From Takakia lepidozioides (taxonomy: Eukaryota; Streptophyta; Takakiopsida; Takakiales; Takakiaceae), in NCBI GenBank assembly GCA_030704615.1, contig CM060731.1, forward strand, positions 91,986,756-92,050,755: a DNA stretch of 64,000 nucleotides, read 5' to 3'. The translations under genes and the position numbers were made by a program. The notes beneath the pieces are model-generated. The model did no database searches and was not told where the DNA came from. It saw only the letters and a program-made list of their open reading frames with translations. This document shows, piece after piece, positions 54,514-64,000 of the stretch (position 1 is the stretch's first letter; the number at the start of each line of letters is the position of its first letter).

Positions 54514-57500
54514 ATGGGGAGACAGAAAGACATGGCGGTGAAAGGCACCATACCGTTCCGGGAGCTGGTGCCAGCGCTGTCGGAGGCGACAGTGGTGGTG
54601 CTGGACTCGTTTGGTTTTGAAACTGCCACGCCTGTGCAGGCTGCCACCATCCCGTTGCTTTGCAGCTTCGAAGATGTGGCCGTGGACGCTGCTACAGGAT
54701 CAGGCAAGACTCTGGCTTTTGTTGTGCCTCTTGTTGAAATAATGCGACGCTCCCTGAATCTCTGAAGCCTTATCAGGTGCCCCAACTCTTCGCGTACGGT
54801 TTCATCATCAATTGTGCACTTGCGATTTTTGACCATAATAAACTATTCACCTTGCATTGGTCAGGATGTGACTATGTTCACAACAGAGTTCCCAAACAAT
54901 CCTAGGGATTGCGTCAGTGCATTTCCTTAAACCCTAAACCCTGGACCTGGTGATGGAATTCGAGACTCATGATGCAGGTTGGTGCTGTGATCGTGTCCCC
55001 GACCCGAGAGCTTGCCTCGCAGATATTCCACGTGCTGGAGCCCTTTCTAGAAACATTGTCTGGTATCAGAGCAATGCTTCTAGTGGGTGGAACTGATGTT
55101 GCTACGGAGTCAGCAAAGGTAAAGGACAGCGGGGCAAACTTGCTGATTGGCACTCCTGGTCGTTTACATGACATCATGGAGCGAGTAGCTCTACTGGACT
55201 TCAGGAATCTTGAGGTTTTCTCTAAGTCTCTTATTTTTTCCTTGTTCAGATTGGGTGACAGGGCTGCATCAATAAGCGTCTCATGGAATTCTTGGACCAT
55301 GTTGATTCATTGGAATATTTACATCTTCTAAGACAATTTACCTATGCATCAGTGGTGATGTATTGCCTGCTGCAACAAAAGTACAGAAGGGTGTGTGTGT
55401 TGCAATGCACTTCCAACGTGGCTTCCTTCTCATAAGGAAAAATATGCTATTCAGTGTACAGATGCTGGGTTTACTCTGTACTGTTCTGCTGGTGTCTTGG
55501 TGACTGGCAGTGAATGACATCATGTCACAAGTATTATGAAGTTGGACTGCATGTAAGAACTGCAATGGTATGGTAGACTAGTGGTACATGAGTTCCCATC
55601 CTACAGGGACTGTCTGGATTGGGACGCAGGAATATCTCATTTTACAACATAGGCCTTAGAAGTGGTGCATGTGTTGGGGTGTTCTGAAAGTGGACGGTTG
55701 CAGGTATTGATCCTGGATGAGGCAGACAAGCTCCTCGATATGGGTTTTCAGAGGCAGCTAACAGCAGTCATAGCACGGCTGCCCAAGCAGCGGCGTACGG
55801 GCCTTTTCTCAGCAACACAGACAGAGGCAGTAGAGGACCTGGCCCGAGCAGGGCTACGTAACCCCATGCATGTGGAGGTGCAAACCCAGGCCAAGCGGCT
55901 CACCTCCTCTTCCAACACATCTGTTTCTTCAAAGACACCAGCTGGACTCACTCTGCAGGTGTGTTTTCGTTGAATAGCAGCAGTGTGGTTCCTCTCCTGA
56001 CGTTTGCTTGCAAGTGTTTGATGGGTGGACAATAATATATGAACCGCCTTGTATTGTAGTGCCTCAAATTGGGGGTCAGCTGCTGCCAATATACTCATGT
56101 TGTATGTGCTCAGTTGAGTTTAAAGAAGCTAGAGTTGGGGCAAAGACAGAGATTCAATGTAAAATGACAGTGAATAGGAGCTGTAAACGATGCACTGTAT
56201 TGACTAGTCATGTGAAGTTGGCAGTACTTGGAGTGTGAAGCGGACGAGAAGCCATCACAACTTGTACATTTCCTCTCTGAGCATTCGTCAAACAAGACCA
56301 TCATGTAAGGTTTTGACACTGGGATGTTGACATCACCCACCCTTAACCCAAATCCCTCACGTTCCACATCCTCGAGGAGTTGATTGATGAAAACATTGAA
56401 GAGCAGCTGAGCAGACATAGATTGAAACACGGCCTGCTAACACCAAGCTGACTCTCCCAAGAACCTTGTAAACATCGGTTTAGAGTCAGTAACAGGTACT
56501 GAGTAGCATTAGGTAAGGTCTATTGATTGACAAGTCCAGTGGATTTACACCTTCAAATATGTACACACTTCCTTGTTGCACCAAAAGCACTGTTGTATTG
56601 TACTATGTTCCACGGGGTTTTGACTTCAGACATTCATGTTCTCGTAGATTTTTTAGGTTACTGGGCTATGGGTAGTGTTTGAGACAGCCAGGTCTGATTA
56701 GTCCTGCTTGTGTGAAATAAATTGCTGTTAAATGATTGGTGAGCATGTGTTTGAATATTTCGAGCACAATTCATTGGTGGTGTTGGATGGGACAGATACT
56801 TTATGACTTGTGTGTCGATTACTGGGGTACTATGCTTCCTCGATTGACCACTCTGTCTGGTGTATCTACTGTTGCACTCCATGGAAAAATGAAGCAGGTC
56901 TGTTTTTGGACTTTCTTGTCTGCTGTTTATTGATACTGATAGAGGTGAATATTGCAGAAATAATTCAGCAGATTTTGGAATACTCTTGTAGCAGCTGCAA
57001 GTATGACTTCTAGTAGCAGCTATCACAGTTAAGTTGTTTCTTAGCATGCCAGTGCTCAGCCTAAATGACTGCAGTTTCTGGAGCTACAGTAGTGGGATTG
57101 TGAAGTGTAGTTTGTCGAGACTGCTTTTGCAGTCAACAAATCAATGAGTTTAAGGTTATGTGTCTGTGTGGATAGAATCTGATATATTTTTGGATATTGG
57201 AATTGTGAGAATCTGAAATGTAGGTGCGCCTCATTGTGCAGTCAGCACGAGGAAAGGCACTTGCAACATTTGCAGGAATGGAGGCGGGCATGTACTGATG
57301 TAGCAGCACGGGGGCTGGACATTCCTGGAGTTGACTGGATAGTACAGGTTGGATCCACAATTGTGACCTGTTCACTCCCACTTGGTCTTATACTCTGTTC
57401 TGTGAACAGTCATGGCTACCATCTTTAATAATGTTCAACCTCCAGCTGGGAGTAAGGTTGAGTAGAGAGAGAGATGAACTGACGTCCTGCTTTTATGCTT

Positions 57501-59891
57501 GGATTCACTTGTTGGGGAGGGGTTAACAGTATGACCCACCTCAGGATCCAAACGTATTTGTGCATCGTGTAGGCCGCACCGCTCGTATGGGACAGTCGGG
57601 CAGTGCACTTGTATTCCTTCTTCCTAAGGTGTTTCTTTGGCTTCTTGCCTGCTATTTCTGAGGCCAAACTCTGATGCGCAACATATGCTTGTTCGACGGA
57701 TGTGTGCAATTTCCTTCTTTTCCACTGACTTTGTTGTTAGGCAGTGATGGTCTCGTAGTTACATGGTTGTATTTGTCAGCCATAGTAAATTGTATATTTG
57801 TAGGTTAGTGTCTAATGAACACAAGCTATGATGTACACATTGCAGGCTATGTCGAGACAGGTTCTTGCTCCAATGCTGATTACATGTGTAGGCACTGGTC
57901 AGAGAGACAAAGTTGCAGTGTTTTAGATTCAAAGTGTCAGTGCTGTCAAGGAATAGGATCAAGATGTTTCGTCATCTATTATTTTGGAGTACATTTTGCT
58001 GCTGTTTGGAGCTAACTTGGATTCATATAAAGCACTGCATACGTTGGGGAATTGAAGAAAGCCAGAGTTCCTTGAGCTGGGGTCTGGTTGTCGCCATGTG
58101 TTGATGGTGACGAGCAGGGTGGTTTTGCTGCAGGAAGATGCATATGTTGAATTGCTGCATGTCCGAAAAGTGCCGATTGAAGAGCGCCCCAAAGTTAGCT
58201 CTGTTCCTGACATTGTGCCACTGGTTGGTGTTAGACTATTTCCCCCTTGCTTTCCTGCATGATTTGTACTCTTGTAACCCTTTACAGTGGAGGTCTTGGT
58301 AGGCAGGCAGTTTTGTCCCATGTAACGACTTTGTATACCAGGAACCTGTCTCTATATTCCTGACAGCTCAATGTGTGATCAACCTCTGTCAGACTCGACA
58401 ACAGCGCTGATTTTTTGTTTGTACAAGGTTTGGAATTTGAACTATCTTTCTGAGGGGATGGTGAGCCAAAATGATAATCCAGTGAAGGTTGGTGCAGTTA
58501 CGTGCAGCTGCTCAGAAGGATAGAGATGTGATGGAGAAGGGGTTGAGGGCTTTTCTGTCCATAGGTGCCTACAAGGAGCACCAATGCACCTTCATTTTTC
58601 GGTAAGACTCCTCGTTGTAGCATGTATGCACTGCTGGACCTGTTAAATCGGAGGTTGTGAATTAGTTCGTTTTGCGAAATTTTGAATGGGACCCATCAGA
58701 ATGATCCTACGATAGATGAAACAAATTTACAAGTGGAGAGGTAATGGCGGCCAGGTGAAGACTCCAGGTGTAAGGGTTGTAGCTCTGAACCTTATTCAAT
58801 CTACTTCATGCCCGGAATGTTGGATATCAAACCTAGCATATACATGTCCTCTTCCTCTCTGTAATCCTGACAGTGGGACAGAATACACCATCTGTGTGGT
58901 GACACCTGTATGAGTTGGTCGCTGTGTCCCTTGGCCAGGTGGAAAGAACTAGAGGTGGGCCGAGCTGCTATGGGTTATGGACTGCTGCAGCTGCCCTCCA
59001 TGCCCGAGTTGCGGCGAGGTTTGCTGTCTGTGGAAAATTTTGTACCTGCTGAGGGTGTGGATGTGACCTCAATACCTTTCAAGTACTGTCCCACTTCATT
59101 GATTAAGCCACACCTTTTGTATCTTTTGATCATTTTCAATCCTTATAATGTCGAAAGGGTGGCCATCTATTTGAGCAGGGATTGTGGTCTGATGCTGCAT
59201 TCATGTTCTGAGTAGGTGCAATGCTGACAGACACTAGCCAGAAGTATTTGCTGGATGTTCATGTTTCGTAAGCCAACTACTCTGATGTGCACGTGGGTGA
59301 GCTTCAGCTTAGAAGAAACTGCGTCTTTCTGCCTTCATTTTGAGGCATCTGCTTCTGTTTGCCAAGGTGTAACCCTTCATCAGTTGTATCACTTAGAAAT
59401 CTGAAAGTGCTCTCACCTGCCTCTTCAACAGAGAAAAAGCTAGGGAGAAGCAACGTCAAAAGAACCTGACCAGCAAATTGCAAGGTCTATCTCAGAGAAG
59501 CAGTCTTGTCAGGAGCGAACGACCACCCAGTGGCAAGAAGGAACGGAGAGAGACTGCGGAGCAAAGAAGAGGAAGTCAAAGGATAGAGGATGAGGAGGAG
59601 ATGGAGAGAGAGTATCGGCTAATGAAGAAGCTAAGGAAGGGCATTATTAGTGAAATGGAATTTGCACAGGCTACAGACAATGCTGATGGCGATGGACCCT
59701 CAGTTTTGCCACACAGTTGTGAAAGTAAGGAGAAGTGCTCTCTAGATTCACATTCTCTCTCTCAAAGGGGCCACCCTAGTGGCAGAAAATCTTTGAGCGG
59801 GAAATCTGGAAAAAAAAGGACCAGTGCACACTTCAATGATTGGTTAAACAACAGAACTGCAGTGTTGAAAGGCTCCAAGAAAAAGCAGTGA
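54514..59891 (+). CDS. RH18: DEAD-box RNA helicase RH18 / SPB4 (DDX55), possibly frameshifted
   Basis: Exons: 54514-54776, 54978-55214, 55704-55958, 56225-56304, 56796-56897, about 57222-57347, 57530-57628, 58134-58223, 58498-58601, 58939-59082 and 59432-59891. Helicase motifs occur in order: Q motif [16 protein letters not shown], motif I AATGSGKT, Ia SPTREL, Ib GTPGR, II LDEAD, III SAT, then [12 protein letters not shown] and [10 protein letters not shown] (V, VI). The SPB4/RH18-specific tail reads [40 protein letters not shown], and [23 protein letters not shown]4 acts in 60S subunit assembly in the nucleolus. Single-base slips relative to the conserved protein occur near 54752, 56812 and 57291, so the gene is either mis-sequenced or decaying. 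The start fits the family. Confidence 0.85.
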
Positions 59892-60129
59892 CGACGGGAA
59901 GTTTTGTAGATGAGACCCAGAATTGAGCTACATTCTGGGGTCCTCCTGGAACTAGACCAACTATGCTGCTTACAGTTGCATATTATGAGAAATGCTTTGT
60001 CTAGTATCCTACGCATTGGCTGCTGGCATGGAGTACTTCAAATCTTCCGATTTTATGGCTGTAAATCTCTCGGCTGTGCAAACATTGGGTGATTCTCTCC
60101 AATCCCAATGGCCTTATGCCCTCAAAGTT

Positions 60130-60400
60130 CCATGTCATATGTTATTGTGGAATCTGACTGTAAACCTTGTTGTCAAAGCTGGTGATTCTCCATGGTGATG
60201 GAGTGCCCGGGGAGTTGAATGCTCTAACAGCCCCGTCAGCGCCCCCAGCCTTGGCCCACCCGGCCCTTGCCTGGGTGAGCCACTCGCCGCGGTCGCATTG
60301 CCGACCCCGGTGCAGTACATCACTACACGAGTAACATCGACCCTGACCCCCTCCCAACTAAGTTTCAGCTTCTTCTTTTTTCTTTTCTTTTTTTAAACAA
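60130..60400. repeat. GC-rich repeat-like stretch downstream of RH18
   Basis: CCCGGGGAGTTGAATGCTC, AGCGCCCCCAGCCTTGGCC and following GC-rich text differ sharply in composition from the flanks. This looks like an inserted repeat of unknown type, followed by a TTTCTTTTC pyrimidine tract. Confidence 0.3.
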
Positions 60401-60527
60401 ATTTAGAGAACAGGAGACAAAGGCCCTGGAAAATTTATTGGCTCTGTCCCTTCAGGGCAGAGACTTTGCATCGTGTTGAAGTCAATGGAGAAAATATGGT
60501 CAACAGACCTTACACCGTGTCAAGAAT

Positions 60528-61415
60528 ATGATTGGTCTAAAAAAGCTCTTACCCACGTGGCAGCTTGTCAAAATTGTTGCTTCAATGGACAGAGCCTCTC
60601 GCCGTTGTGGCTTGTTAAAAAAACAGAGTATACATAGAGGAGGAAAAAATAACCTCCTAAAAGGCCGTAAAAACTTGGCGCACGGGGAACACCCAGGACC
60701 AAGAAGGGAGGGCCGGGGGGGGCGGGGGGGATTGAATCAAAGAAAGGCCAAGAAAGGGAAAGGGGTACTAAGCAACGGAGGGCCGAGAACCGGAAATAGA
60801 GGCACAGAGCAATGTAAAGCCGAGAGAAATAGGGGCACTAAGCAACTAAGGGCTTAGAGCAGAGAATAGCGGAGAAGAAATTTCTAGAGACCGCAATCGA
60901 GCTTGGACTTTGGATTTGGAGATGCGCATTTTCTAATGGCGCCAGTTGATCTCTGGAGCATCCGTCTCAGCAGGCGATTTGCCATTCCCCGGGGAGGTCG
61001 TTATTCCAAGAGACTCTAGATTCACAGATCTTGGTGCAGAGGAGGTCGCATTTTGCCAAGGTGAGGTCGAAGTTCGAGAGAAGCTGTTGACGCCTTCCTT
61101 CACTGCACCTGTTGGAAGCTGAAAGCATGGACACCCAAACCTTGTGCCCTCAGTCATCAGATCAGAGTACAATTTATAAAGAATCTATCTGATGTTGGGG
61201 CGCTTCCCCTCAAATAAGAAACTACATCTAGCCTTCCAAACCAGAGAGTATGAGCTCTGAGGCAAGCCAGGGATTGGATCAGAGCTCTGTGGGAGTTTAG
61301 GGATATGGTTCACGTGCAAGCATAGGGCCGGGGTGATAACAATAGATCATCCTCCGCAGAGTCATCAGGCTCAACGGATAGCTATGATTCCGATGACTCC
61401 GAGGATGACTAGTCC
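60528..61415 (+). other. Purine-rich, possibly transposon-derived stretch
   Basis: The plus frame at 60528-60857 is Lys/Arg/Gly-rich (RREGRGGRGGLNQRKAKKGK). At 61340-61410 a plus frame gives an acidic end, SSSAESSGSTDSYDSDDSED, then a stop. Similar basic and acidic tails occur in plant transposon proteins, but no domain is recognised. Confidence 0.2.
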
Positions 61416-61619
61416 TAGTCCCCCTGTAAGTACTAAGAGTTAGAGTGTAGATCACGGAGTCAGCCTACTTAACCCTTGTGAGCAAAATATTTCAGCTCAT
61501 TGCTTGTAAATATACCATCTTTCACCTTGTATTTCATTTTGTGCCGTGCCATCACTATGCTTGCTCATACTCATGCAATAAACCAAACTTGTGTACCTGC
61601 CAAATCAGAGTGATGGAAG

Positions 61620-62015
61620 CTCTGAGGAATCCCAACACCATAAACCCTAAAAACCCCCAAAAAAAAGAAAAAAAACCCTAAAAAGGGGTGTGCGGCACCG
61701 CATACCCCTTTCAGTGGCACTGCACACTAAAAACAAAACCCTAAAGAAACCCTAAAAAACAAAAAAAAAAAACTCTTGAAAAGGGGTGTGCGGTGCTGCA
61801 CACCTCTTTTAGTGGCACCGCACACTAGAAAAAAAAACCCTAAAAAAACCCTAAAAACCCTTTAAAAACCTAAAAAACCCAAGAAAAAAAAAAAAAATCC
61901 TGAAAAGGGGTGTGCGGCACCGCACACCAGTTTCAGTGGCATCTGCAGGGAAAGTAAACCCCCCTAAGAACTCACTAAGAAAACCCTAGAAAACCCTAAA
62001 AAAACCCTAATTACC
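61620..62015. repeat. CCCTAAA-rich tract with three GGGGTGTGCGG hairpin units
   Basis: Telomere-like AAACCCTAAA runs are interspersed with units starting AAAAGGGGTGTGCGG at about 61681, 61778 and 61902. In two units the next bases, CACCGCACACC or close, form a hairpin, and each unit is followed by CAGTGGCAC. The spacing is about 97 and 124 bp. Confidence 0.75.
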
Positions 62016-62129
62016 CATCCACTATATCACCTTCCCCTTAATTACTAATCTTCATTGTGCCCACTTTCAATATCGCACCAATTGGTTGGATCCTTGGCAA
62101 CTGTGTTCTTCATATGAAATAGTCACTGA

Positions 62130-62480
62130 CATGCCTACAAGGACATCGTGTCCGCGGTTATGGGTGTCATCCGCGGAATTGCGTACAGTACCTTTTCGCA
62201 AAGTCTTGAGGCAGCACCGCTCATGTGAGCATAGGCTCACCGCTCACGATCTAGCATCCCTCTTATGAGACCAATGGCTGGACCTCTACCCAGTTGGTCA
62301 GGTAGTCAGCAACGACGGAATGGCGTGAGCGCGCGAGCGTACGCTCACGCAGGAGTGACGTGGCGTGAGCATGATGTCAGCAGGCTGATATGACAACAAA
62401 TGCTGATGTGGCACTGCGCCGTCATCTGCCACGTCAGCATGAACATGCACCGCCTATAACCGAGGATGGTCCTATGACCA
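62130..62480. other. GTGAGC/GCTCAC-rich stretch
   Basis: Many GTGAGC and GCTCAC words (62214-62370), with GACGTGGCGTGAGC and a matching GCCACGTCAGCAT. Similar text recurs at 63835-63965 and in the hairpin at 28636-28672. Probably mobile-element ends flanking the satellite array; no gene. Confidence 0.35.
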
Positions 62481-62914
62481 TGGGATTAATGCAGGGAATC
62501 CTTGGCTGAATACAATGAAGACTACCATGGGGCCTACAATTGTAGCATCTAACATTGTGCAATTACAAATGTTTGTTTCACTTTTACAATTACAAGGACG
62601 AGAAAATATCCTCAAAAAATATGCGCCATAGAGGCTGTCACGGGAAGATCTTGCTCCCTCCCCAAATAACAATGAGAGTTAGGATCATCTTCAAAAGATG
62701 ATTGCAGTGCATAGCGACAGGAAAACATATAGACTTCGAAAGGTGCAATGATACATGTGCTTTTAAAAGTTGTCACTCAGTATAGTTGGAAGCATAATGG
62801 AGGGATAAGAGACGTCATATCATTGCACCGCCGACGATGTTGCAAACGAATTGATTTGAATTGAATTTCCATAATAATGTTGCAAATTGTCCATCCACCC
62901 AAATGTCGAATGTC

Positions 62915-63690
62915 AAAAGTCGAAAAAAAAAAAAAAAAAAAAAAAAACCAGAAAGTGATGATCGGTGATATTGACAGAAGTGATGGTCGGCACCGACCAT
63001 CGCATCCGCCCTATCAAAAACCAAAAAAAAAGATCGGCGGCACTGACAGAAGTGATGGTCGGCACCGACCATCACATCCACCCAAATGCCAAATGTCAAA
63101 AGCCAAAAAAATATATAAAATATAAAATATAAAAATGATGGTCGGCATCGACCATCGTATCCGCCCTAATGCCGAATGTCAAAAGCCAGAAAAAATGATC
63201 GGCGGCACTGACAGAAGTGATGGTCGGCACCGACCATCACATCCACCCAAATGCCGAATGTCAAAAGCCAAAAAAAAAAAAAAAAAAAAAACAGAAAGTG
63301 ATGATCGGCGATATTGACAGAAGTGATGGTCGGCACTGACCATCGCATCCGCCCAAATGCCGAATGTCAAAAAGCCAACTTAAATTTAAATTTAAAATTA
63401 AATAAGAAAAAAAAAATGATGATCAGCGGCACCGACAGAAGTGATGGTCGGTGCTGACCATCACATCCACCCAAATGCCGAATGTCCCCCTAAAAAATAA
63501 AAAAATAAAAAAAACGGAGAGTGATGATCGGCGGCACCGACAGCTGTGATGGTCGGCACCCAAATGCCGAATGAAAAAAAAGTATTTATAATTTAATTTA
63601 TTTTATTTTTTAAAAAGAAAAAAAAAAGATCGGCGGCACCGACAGAAGTGATGACCGGCACCGATCATCACATCCACCCAAATGCCAAAT
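62915..63690. repeat. Tandem array of about eight 70-110 bp units with hairpin GATGGTCGG..CCGACCATC
   Basis: Units contain GATCGGCGGCACYGACAGAA, then GTGATGGTCGGCACCGACCA, then CATCCACCCAAATGCCGAAT and GTCAAAAGCC, followed by A runs of varying length. Unit starts lie near 62957, 63030, 63137, 63196, 63300, 63420, 63525 and 63628. Reading frames through the array are artefacts. Confidence 0.85.
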
Positions 63691-63697
63691 ATCAAAA

Positions 63698-63700
63698 GCG

Positions 63701-63741
<41 letters not shown>
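63698..63741. repeat. Poly-A tract
   Basis: About 40 A residues at the end of the satellite array. Confidence 0.9.
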
Positions 63742-63742
<1 letters not shown>

Positions 63743-64000
63743 AGTCTCCGGCTACCAATTCCGCGGCTGTAGGCTCATTTCTCCCTGTTCTGTCCGCGGT
63801 CATAGGTACGCCCGTGGAACTGATATGGCGAGGCGTGACGTGGCATAAACCACACTGGCGAAGACTGCTGACATGGCGTCAAACCCTTGAGCCAATGTGA
63901 CGAGAACCGGTGACGTGGCGTGAGCTTGGCCGCGCTCACACACTCACGCAGCCAGGCTCACGCGGAGGCATCCCCGGGTAGTCAGTAGCAATAATGATGT

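Noticed and set aside
61620-62000. Possible true telomere end
   Set aside because: The CCCTAAA units are degenerate, interrupted by other text and followed by about 2 kb of non-telomeric sequence.
62815-63900. Several 60-94 codon frames rich in Lys or Phe
   Set aside because: They are readings of the tandem satellite and its A runs, not genes.

Overview
This window reads as nuclear DNA of a land plant. The host genes have plant-type GT-AG introns, a cytosolic ribosomal protein gene and a plant-type SPB4/RH18 helicase are present, and fragments of DYW-class pentatricopeptide repeat (PPR) genes are abundant. Large DYW families and heavy transposon load fit a seed-free lineage (lycophyte, fern or bryophyte). 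The species cannot be fixed from the sequence. No tRNA, rRNA or CRISPR was recognised.

Layout: 0-2.4 kb holds transposon-ORF relics. About 2.4-19.67 kb is a decayed copy (A) of a DNA transposon that carries scrambled PPR-DYW gene pieces. It is split by a Ty3/gypsy LTR retrotransposon (4510-16260, coding on minus). From 19.67 to 24 kb there are transposon ORFs, an AT-rich stretch, a GC-rich palindrome array and an isolated exon resembling the CDCA7/R1 zinc finger. Host genes follow on minus: a ZCCHC9-like zinc-knuckle gene (24.09-26.21 kb) and a PhoD-like metallophosphatase (about 29.2-33.1 kb), with an unrecognised exon and a repeat-family protein relic between them. A transposon-type Ulp1 (C48) protease gene lies on plus at 37.3-47.2 kb. 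It is interrupted at 41193-46256 by a second, complete copy (B) of the PPR-carrying transposon, with 16-bp inverted ends and an 8-bp target duplication. From 48.3 to 51.8 kb there is no gene. RPL17/uL22 (51.79-53.94 kb, minus) and the DEAD-box helicase gene RH18/SPB4 (54.51-59.89 kb, plus) follow. The last 4 kb is low-complexity and tandem-repeat DNA.

Most notable: the gypsy element reads, in its own orientation, gag-zinc knuckle-protease-DNA cytosine methyltransferase-RT-RNase H-integrase-PHD-like finger. Its leader also carries a fragment of a LUC7-like splicing-factor gene and, on the opposite strand, a fragment resembling a plastid-targeted plant protein. The methyltransferase domain shows recognisable motifs I, IV, VI, VIII and X. 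Methyltransferases inside retrotransposons have been described in dinoflagellates and charophytes.

The second notable system is the PPR-carrying TIR transposon. Copy B is proven as an insertion because collapsing its target duplication restores the reading frame of the interrupted Ulp1 exon, and copy B also supplies the empty site for the gypsy insertion in copy A.

Limits: exon borders were placed by eye from splice consensus and remembered family conservation. Many frameshifts occur, both in transposon ORFs and in RH18, and some could be assembly indels.
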